14,052 bases of DNA from JACDAE01 sp034438015. Lineage in GTDB: Bacteria; Chloroflexota; Ktedonobacteria; Ktedonobacterales; Ktedonobacteraceae. The position numbers and the translations under genes were made by a program. Positions 7,485 to 14,052 of the stretch are shown here, one piece after another; positions within the stretch are counted from its first letter, which is position 1, and each line of letters begins with the position of its first letter. The notes beneath the pieces were generated by a model. It did no database searches. It was not told the DNA's origin and saw only the letters and a list, made by a program, of their open reading frames with translations. The DNA lies in NCBI GenBank assembly GCA_034438015.1, contig DAOTTD010000295.1, positions 1 to 14,052 on the forward strand. The letters are read 5' to 3'.

Positions 7485-9800
7485 CGAGTAGGAGGCAGTA
7501 TCTGTCATCAATTCCGTCGGGCGCAGTTTCGTCTCCTGGTTGAGCAGCCCTGCCAGAATGACCAGGGAGTCGCGCAGCGTCCCTGTGACGACGATATTCT
7601 TGAAGCCTGAAAATTGATCGCTGACATAGTTGATGAGCGTGATGCCGCGCCCAGTGCCAAAGTATTTAGGATTGGGACCAGCATTCAGGGTTCGCACAGG
7701 GACGATAAAACGCAATCCATCCGCGCTGGCCACCTCTCCACCACCCCAAGCTTTGGCCAGCGACAGGGTATCCTGGAAATCGACCAGGCGTGCATTGGCA
7801 CGCGAGAGCGTCTCGGGGCGGATGTAGTTCTGTTGCACATGGGAGAGCCGATCCCGCTCTAAGGCGGGGATGCCCTTGTGGACCAGCGGTGCCAGACCAA
7901 TATTACACGCTTCCGCAAGCAGCACTGCGCAGAGGCTCGTTGGCAAGTCACTGATTCTGCTCTTGCTCTCATGAATATGGGTAAACTCTGAAAGAAAACC
8001 CGTCCGCACATGCAATTCCAGCAGGATCTCTGGCAAATTGATGGGTGGCAGGCGTCGAGTGACGCGATGGCGCAAGAGCAGCAAACTGTCTGGTTCTTCG
8101 ATCTTTTCCAAGCCGGTGAGGACAAGCTTGTCTTGTTCCTGGCCCGTCGGGAGCTTTTCCCGCTCAATACGGACTGAGGCACTCGGGAGGTTGGCAGCAG
8201 TGCGCCGGTAGGCTTCATCGAGCCGCTTTGCCAGGTCATCGAGTTCGGTCTGTGGGGAGAGGGAGCGACCCAGCGATTGGCACACGGTAGCACGCACACG
8301 TTCCCAGGCATCTCCCTGTAAGAGCTTGGCCCGTGGATCTCCCCAGCGAGACGACTGCGGAACATAGACATCCCGATGCCGCAGGCCCTCGTGGAGACGA
8401 GCAAGGGCACACAGGGTGTAATACCGGCGGTCTGGCGTCTGGTGATAGGGAGCCACATGACGTTTCCAGCCAGGGGACACAAAATCCAAAGGGGCTCCTT
8501 TCATCGAGGGGTGTGCATTTCCTTCGATGCCTTTGAGAAAGGTGAGTCCCTTGAGGACAGGCTGCCCGGCTCGGTTACCCTGGAACTCAATCTGTTGAAG
8601 TAATTGCGGGAAAAACTGACGCACCGATTTGTAGCGTTCCCCCACCTCCTGATAGTAGTGGTCATCGGGAGGACGGGCAATAGCATAAATAGTTTCAATA
8701 GAGGCTTGCATCGTGGTCTGCTGGGCTTCCAAATACGCACGAAGCTCCTCATCTGAGCGTTCCTCTTTGAAGAGCTGTTCGACCTGCTCCGCCAAACGTA
8801 AAGCAGCGTTATCCAGGTCGCGCAGCGTGCGCAGGCGCTCCTTTTTGCCTTTGCGCTCTGATTTGGCGAGCAGATCACGCAGCAGCATATCCAGCACGTC
8901 CAGCGAATCATCGAGTGCCGTTACTTCGAGAGCACGGGCACAACACAAGAGGGTTGCGGCTCGCTGATCGTCTGATTGCCGCGCCAGCGTGGAAGCTTTG
9001 CTCGTCATCGCATAGGTTGCAAGCGTACGAATGCGACTGGGAGAGATGTTCCCCAGGTCGATCGCTCCTACCCCGAGTTGGCGAATCTCGTCCAGTCGAG
9101 CGAGCGCTGTTGACATGGTTCTGGAGCTGGCGTAGGTGGGCGAACGACGCAGGCGTTCCAAGGTAGTGATCCGCGTATTCCCTTTTCCTGACCGCTCCAA
9201 CAGGTGATCTAAGCGAATTCGTTGCTCTGGCTCTACGACTGTGTTCAAACGCTGCCAGACGCGCAGAGCCACCTGTTCTCGGATGCGAGAAACCAGCCGC
9301 TCCAGCGTGGTGATTCCGGGTAGAACGACTTTGTGATCGACCAACCAGGTAATGGCGAGGTCAAAGAGCACCCCAGGACGTTCGGCGCTGACCCATTCGC
9401 GTGCGTACAAAAAGCGCATCAGCGCGAAGCCGCCACGCGGATCGTTAAAATCGCGATAGCCAAAGCGGTTGCGAATCTCCAGTGTGTGCTCGCGCTGCGT
9501 TGGCGCACGTTCAGCGTACCGAGGTAAACAAGACATATCCGTGAGAGACAACTGCTCGGCGACATAGCGAACTGCGCCCATCGGCACGGCCAACGGGTCT
9601 CCGAGAAACAAGCCCAGAAAGCGGAGAGTAGCCAGCTGCAGCGCGAAGCCCAGGCGGTTGTGGTCGCCGCGTCGTTCCGCGATGATCGCCCGATCGCTGT
9701 CGCTCAGGTAAAAGTAGCGAGCGAGTTGCTCTGGCGAGGGTTCTCCCACGTAGCGTCCGTAGCGCTGCTTCTGTTCTTCGGTGAGAAAATCAACCGGCAT
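7476..9800 (-). pseudogene. tnpA: Tn3-family transposase, N-terminal fragment (piece 1 of 3)
   Basis: This is a DDE-type replicative transposase. From the ATG at 9800 there are 772 genuine codons down to 7485, then two element-derived codons and a TAG at 7476-7478. The open frame extends upstream to 9977. I prefer 9800 because AGGAGG lies about seven bases before it and because MPVDFLTEEQKQRYGRY is where Tn3 proteins normally begin. Family features are the N-terminal DNA-binding region with LPRYAERAPTQREH, the SASVRIEREK/LPPINLPEILLELH stretch, the first catalytic Asp in ASADG and the second in LMTDTASYS, 73 residues later. The third catalytic Glu is lost with the C-terminus. With piece 2 the gene reaches 877 codons of a usual length near 1,000. 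The product could still bind the transposon ends and so act as an inhibitor, but that is speculation. Confidence 0.93.
7485..7488. repeat. Target direct repeat CGAG, right copy
   Basis: Matches 3448-3451. Counting the next base on each side, the repeat is CGAGT (7485-7489). Only one copy is needed to read ASYSDAVFGL across the reconstructed Tn3 gene. Confidence 0.75.
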
Positions 9801-9836
9801 CCCTTTTTCGCCTCCTCTTGCAGAGCTTCTGTCATA

Positions 9837-9931
9837 TCTGCTAAGATCCAATAGTGGATATACATAAAGCAATTTTGTAGGAAATATGTCTGCTAACACG
9901 GAAAAGAACGGATATCTACGGTGTCTGCTAA
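9837..9931. promoter_or_regulatory. Candidate internal resolution site between transposase and recombinase genes
   Basis: The 152-bp gap between divergent genes holds TCTGCTAA three times in the same orientation (9837-9844, 9889-9896, 9924-9931). GGATAT occurs twice (about 9855 and 9910). A small inverted repeat, ATCCA-ATAG-TGGAT, lies at 9846-9859. Tn4430 TnpI acts at a site of about 116 bp made of an inverted core plus direct repeats beside the gene, so position and repeat layout fit. No base-level match to that site is claimed. Promoters for both flanking genes must also lie here, but I see no strong one. Confidence 0.5.
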
Positions 9932-9952
9932 TGTTCTTGCAGGGAAACAGCC

Positions 9953-10886
9953 ATGAAGCGAGGGGCACTTCCGGCAATATCAGCGCCTGGTGAAGTCGCG
10001 CTCGACCGCTACGAACAGGTGCTTCGCACTGAGGAAGACTTAAGTGCAGTCACCATTCGGAACTACCTCAGCGATATACGCCAGTTTGCGGCATGGTATG
10101 AAGTATGCTTCCAAAGGGGGCAAGAAGAGGCCTTGCCCTTTACTCCTAAAGCTGTAGCAACGCCAACACTTACCGCCTATCGGGCGTATCTCCAGCACGT
10201 TCTTCACCTCAAACCGGCTTCAGTCAACCGTTCGCTTGTCAGTCTCAAACGCTATTTCGCTTGGCTGGCTGAAACGGGGCAGATCAAGCACGACCCAGCA
10301 AAGGTAGTGAAGTTAGTTGAGCAGGAAGTCTCACCACCCCGTCATCTGAGCGATCAGGAAGAACAAGCCCTTGTAGCAGCTGTCACAGACGGGGGAAGCC
10401 TGCGAGATCGCACGATCATTGTTCTCATGCTTCATACGGGCTTACGTGCCAGAGAAGTTTGCATGCTCACACGCTCCCAGATCAAGCTCGGCAAGCGGAG
10501 CGGTACTATCCAGGTCCTTGGAAAGCGCAACAAGTATCGTGAGATTCCCCTGAATGCGACTGCTCGTTCCGCTCTCGAGGGGTATGATCCACTCCTACGA
10601 AAGCATTCGGATGATACGATGCCGCTTTTTCTCAGCAAAGACCAACATGAGGTTGACCGAACGAGGGTTAGGTTATCTTATCAAGAAATATGCTGACAGG
10701 GCGAAAGTATACGATGTCAGTCCTCATGATCTTCGTCATCGCTTTGGGTACCGCATGGCCGAGTCAGTCCCTTTGCATCGGTTGGCACAGCTCATGGGGC
10801 ACGACTCGTTAGACACGACCATGATTTATATTCGAGCAACGAGAAGCGATCTGCAAAAGGAAGTCGAGAAGATCGCCTGGGTGTGA
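9953..10886 (+). pseudogene. Tyrosine recombinase (XerC/D or TnpI-like), single frameshift
   Basis: This would be a 310-aa recombinase, probably the cointegrate resolvase of the Tn3 element. Residues 1-229 (9953-10639) hold the core-binding domain (about 15-115), R165 (HTGLRAREV) and K194 (GKRNKYREI). After a one-base slip near 10640 the other frame continues with TNMRLTERG, H258 and R261 (PHDLRH), H283 (LMGHDSLDTT) and Y292 (MIYIRATR), ending at a TGA at 10884-10886. Dropping one base at AAAG|ACC (10637-10640) restores a full-length protein with all catalytic residues. As read, the first frame stops at 10696 and lacks the nucleophile. It is divergent from the transposase and shares its repeat-rich control region. 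The lesion may be a real mutation or a sequence error. A programmed shift is unlikely because no classic slippery run is present. Confidence 0.85.
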
Positions 10887-10928
10887 TTCACGAGGAGAAG
10901 GAAATAATTCCTCGTGCGATACCCAGGC
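10875..10928 (+). terminator. Two-tier hairpin over the recombinase stop codon
   Basis: The outer stem pairs GCCTGGGT (10875-10882) with ACCCAGGC (10921-10928). The inner stem pairs CACGAGGA (10889-10896) with TCCTCGTG (10909-10916). The strands between them form a 6/4 internal loop containing the TGA stop. Both stems are perfect over eight bases. There is no T-run after it, so it may be a structured recombination or regulatory site rather than an intrinsic terminator. Confidence 0.42.
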
Positions 10929-11067
10929 CTGGAAACAAGGCTTGCGGCCAGTTGAGCAGAAGAGGTTTGAGCGTAGAGGTGCCTCTTCGTCGATCTGTAT
11001 GAGTGAAGCAAGCACTAGCAAGCGGGGGAGTGGGTATGCGACGCTTCATCGAAAGGGGAATCCACTC

Positions 11068-14052
11068 ATGGCAACAGTATTCAATAAACCAGTCGTTTGC
11101 CCAGTCTTGATTGGCCGCTCAGGCGAGCTGGCCGCTCTTCGTATGCTCGTTGACCAGGCGAAGCGAGGTCAGGGTCAGGTTGCCCTCATGAGCGGTGAGG
11201 CGGGGATTGGCAAATCGCGCCTGATTGCCGAGGGGAAAACGTATGCGCTTGCACAGGGCTTCAGACTCCTCCAGGGAAATTGCTTCCCAGGGGATACTTC
11301 TTGCCCGTACGCTCCTCTCCTCGACCTGTTACGAACACATTTTGCTGATCAGTCCGGAACTGAGATCGCTACGGAGTTGGGACCGTTTGTTCGCGAGTTT
11401 GCTCAACTCATCCCTGACCTGGTTCATGTGCTGCCCGATTCGCCTCCTATGCCGCCACTTCCCCCGCTTGAACCAGAACAAGAGAAACGTCGCCTCTTCG
11501 AGGTACTGACACGCTGGTTCACCGGGTTGGGCACCAAACAACCGATCCTGTTGGTCATTGAGGATGTGCATTGGAGCGACGATATCAGCCTGGAATGGCT
11601 CCATTACCTGGCAAGGCGCTATGCTGCTCATCCATTGCTGCTGCTGGTGACCTATCGCAGTGAGGAGGTCCGTTCCAGTCTCAGCCACTGGCTGACCCAG
11701 CTTGATCGTGAGCGACTGACTCAGGAATTCCTGCTCGCACGCCTGTCGCGCAGTGATCTCGACATGATGCTGCGCGCCATCTTCGCACTCCCCCTCTCAA
11801 GGCAGTTAGAACTTCCAGATCTGCTGTATACTCTCACTGAAGGGAATCCTTTTTTCGTTGAGGAAAGCCTCAAATCACTGATCGCAGCGGGAGGGATCTT
11901 TTACGAAGATGGCACCTGGGATCGTAGGCCGCTCAATGAGCTGCATATCCCGCGCAGCCTACACGACGCTGTACAACAGCGTACGAATGAATTAAGCGAG
12001 TCCGCCTAGCAGGTGTTACGCCTGGCAGCGATTGCCGGACGCCGCTTCGATTTCGCTCTCCTCCAGGAGTTAACGCAACACAATGAACAGCAGCTGCTCA
12101 CTCTCATGAAAGAACTCATGGCTGCTCAATTCGTCGTCGAAGAATCTGAGGAGCAGTTTGCCTTTCGTCATGCGTTGACGCGCGAGGCCGTTTACGCAGA
12201 ACTTCTGGTGCGTGAACGCAAGAAGCTGCACGGCACGATTGCCGAAACGATGGAGCAACTCTACGCCTCAGCATACGACGCCCACCTGGCAGAGTTGGCC
12301 TACCATTTTTACGAAGCCGGTATGTGGGAAAAGGCGCTACTCTATACGCAGCGCGCGGGAGAAAAGGCACAACGTCTCTATTCGTTGTGGGCCGCTATCG
12401 AACACTTTACGCGGGCGTTGGATGCCGCCCATCACCTGGGGGTACTCCCCTCACCGGCAACCTACCGAGCCCGCGGACAAGCGTATGAAACGCTGGGCGA
12501 CTTTGAGCACGCGCGTAGCGATTATGAGCAGGCCCTGGAGGCTGCCCGTACTGCTCAAGATGCTGTCGCAGAGTGGCAGAGCCTCATCGATCTTGGCGCT
12601 CTGTGGGCGGAACGTGACTATACACAAACAAGCGCATTTTTCCAGCGGGCCTATGAACACGCACGAGCAATAGGTCAGCCGCCCATGCTTGCACGCAGTC
12701 TGAACCGGGTAGGGAACTGGCATCTCAATGTGGAAGAGCCGCTCGAAGCGCTCCGATGCCACCAGGAGGCACTGGCCATTTTCCGGCAGCTCAACGATCC
12801 GCACGGCATTGCTGAGACGCTTGATCTGCTGGGCATGGCGAGTTATCTGGGTGGTGACCTGCTGCAGGGTACGAGGTATTATGAACAAGCGGTCACGCTC
12901 TTTCGCCAGTTGGACGATCGCCTGGGCCTCACTTCCAGTCTGGCCTCGCTGGCGCTTCGCGGCGCGCTTTCCATCACCAATACGATGGTTTCAGCGGCAA
13001 CCACTCTCGCTGAGCTTCTGCCCGACATTGAGATGGCGCTCAAAATCGCACGCGAAATTGGCCAGCGTTCTGGCGAAGCCTACGCGCTCTATCAGTTGGG
13101 GCTCTGCCTGAGCACGCAAGGTGAGTATAGGCGCGCATTGGATGCCTTACAGCAAAGCCTCTTGATCGCCGAAGAACTTGAGCATCGTCAATGGATGGTC
13201 GCCGCACACTGGGCAACTGGAGCGCTCTACCTCGATCTTCTTTCCCTGCTCATGGCGCAGCACCATCTGAAGCTGGCCCTGCGGCTCTCGCATGAGATTG
13301 GCTCAAGGCATTGGATCAACACGACCATCGGAAGCCTTGCCTCAGCTTGTATTTTGCAAGGCGAGCTTGAGCAGGCAGAAGCCCTCCTCAATGCTGAGTT
13401 CAGTGGGGATACTCCCGTTCAGACAATGGGGCAGCGCATGGCGTGGTGTGCGCGAGCAGAACTTGCGCTTGCCCGTGGCGATCCCGACCTGGCTCTGCAG
13501 ATCACGGATCGATTGAGCGCCTCCGCGGCGAACCTCTCCGCACAGCGGGGCATTCCACGTCTCTCGAAATTACGCGGTGAGGCACTGGTCGCACTCCGCC
13601 AGGCAACAGAAGCAGAAACGGCGCTGCGAAGCGCTCAAGAGATGACGACTGCACAGGGAGCCCGCCCCTTGCTGTGGCGCATTTGCGTGAGGCTCGGCAC
13701 TCTGTATCAAACCCAATCACGAGAGGCCGAAGCAGAACAGGCATTTTCGACCGCCCGTGCGATCATTGAGGAACTTGCAGCGAACATACAAGACGAACAC
13801 GTGCAGGAGCTGTTTTTCCACGAGGCCGAAGCTCTTCTGCCACGCACGCGTGCGACTTCCTCACCCCGTCGTGCCGCCAAGCAAGCATTTGGAGGGCTGA
13901 CCGAGCGCGAGCGCGTGCGTGGCGACACTGATTGCGAAGGGGAAATCGAATCGTGAGATAGCCGACCAGTTGGTTGTCAGCTACCGAACTGTCGAGACCC
14001 ATGTGAGCACCATCTTATCTAAACTCGCCTTTTCCTCCCGTGCGCAAATTGC
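11068..14052 (+). pseudogene. LuxR-type regulator with AAA ATPase and TPR domains, broken twice, 3' end outside the window
   Basis: This is a large signal-transducing transcription factor of the MalT/LAL type. From the ATG at 11068 (AGGGG about ten bases upstream), residues 43-50 (GEAGIGKS) form the Walker A loop. LLVIEDVHWSD near 158-170 is Walker B. A GNPFFVEESL sensor motif follows. After 313 codons a TAG (12007-12009) interrupts LSESA|QVLRLAAIAGRRFDF in the same frame. The middle (about 12250-13800) carries TPR-like helical repeats such as AYETLGDFEHARSDYEQAL. Near 13915 one extra base moves the frame, so the first frame ends at 13956. The other frame reads VATLIAKGKSNREIADQL and YRTVETHVSTILSKL, a clear LuxR helix-turn-helix that runs off the window. 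With two lesions it is probably inactive, unless the sequence has errors. The regulated genes and the ligand are not apparent. Confidence 0.88.

Larger units (their letters stand above)
3133..10928 (-). mobile_element. Tn3-family transposon remnant with a tyrosine-recombinase resolvase
   Basis: This is the host transposon of the nested insertions. It holds two of the three pieces of one Tn3 transposase gene and a divergent tyrosine recombinase gene. Between them is a 152-bp gap with repeats that looks like a resolution site. A tyrosine recombinase in place of a serine resolvase is known from Tn4430 (TnpI). The outer limits are not fixed: the left end is upstream of the window, and I could not find a convincing terminal inverted repeat of about 38 bp between 10886 and the regulator gene at 11068. 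The right limit given is the end of a large hairpin and is only a guess. With its transposase cut twice, the transposon cannot move without help in trans. Confidence 0.75.

Noticed and set aside
9798..9977. Longer transposase start at 9977
   Set aside because: The extra 59 residues do not look like Tn3 protein, cover the repeat-rich control gap and overlap the start of the divergent recombinase. The AGGAGG before 9800 fits better.
10630..10696. Programmed frameshift to make the full resolvase
   Set aside because: No classic slippery heptamer or strong nearby pseudoknot was seen; plain mutation or sequence error is simpler.
11020..11060. G-rich stretch (GCGGGGGAGTGGG) as a Tn3 terminal repeat
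   Set aside because: A right-hand Tn3 end should read ...CCCC on the plus strand; this points the wrong way and has no partner in the window.
10942..11067. Upstream extension of the LuxR-type regulator
   Set aside because: The 42 extra codons have no family likeness, and the AGGGG before the ATG at 11068 sits right where the ATPase domain begins.
1..14052. CRISPR arrays, tRNA or rRNA genes, resistance genes
   Set aside because: No regular spaced repeats, no tRNA-like cloverleaf or rRNA sequence, and no coding region of resistance type were recognised on either strand.

Overview
The window reads as a mobile-element graveyard in a moderately GC-rich bacterium. I infer a member of the Ktedonobacteria (Chloroflexota) from three things: many tyrosine-recombinase elements, a Tn3-type transposon carrying a tyrosine recombinase, and a large AAA-ATPase/TPR/LuxR regulator. 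No single base or gene proves that assignment.

The backbone is a Tn3-family transposon. Its transposase gene runs leftward on the minus strand from 9800 and has been cut twice. The N-terminal 772 codons are at 7485-9800. The next 105 codons are at 3133-3451. The C-terminal part, with the third catalytic residue, is not in the window. Joining 3451 to 7489 restores an unbroken, Tn3-like reading frame. The piece between (3452-7484, about 4.03 kb) is therefore a clean insertion. It has a 14-bp perfect inverted terminal repeat and a 4-5 bp direct repeat (CGAG/CGAGT) of the target.

The inserted element carries three tightly packed minus-strand genes: a 385-aa tyrosine recombinase (Tn554 TnpA-like), a 676-aa tyrosine recombinase (TnpB-like) and a three-helix membrane protein resembling the RipA family. 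A good sigma-70-type promoter lies at its right tip. To the left, at 1-3132, is the right part of a second element of similar design: a TnpA-like and a 793-aa TnpB-like recombinase on the plus strand. Its end, read inward, begins TTTATGT like the first element's left end. It enters the same Tn3 gene at 3132/3133, so its left half and the rest of the Tn3 gene should lie upstream of the window.

Right of the Tn3 transposase, and divergent from it, is a XerC/D- or TnpI-like recombinase (9953-10886) with one frameshift. The 152-bp gap between the two genes holds three TCTGCTAA repeats, a candidate resolution site. From 11068 to the window end is a LuxR-type regulator with an N-terminal AAA ATPase and a TPR middle. 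It is broken by an in-frame TAG and by a frameshift just before its DNA-binding domain.

I see no tRNA, rRNA, CRISPR array, resistance or metabolic gene. No gene-free stretch exceeds 300 bases.
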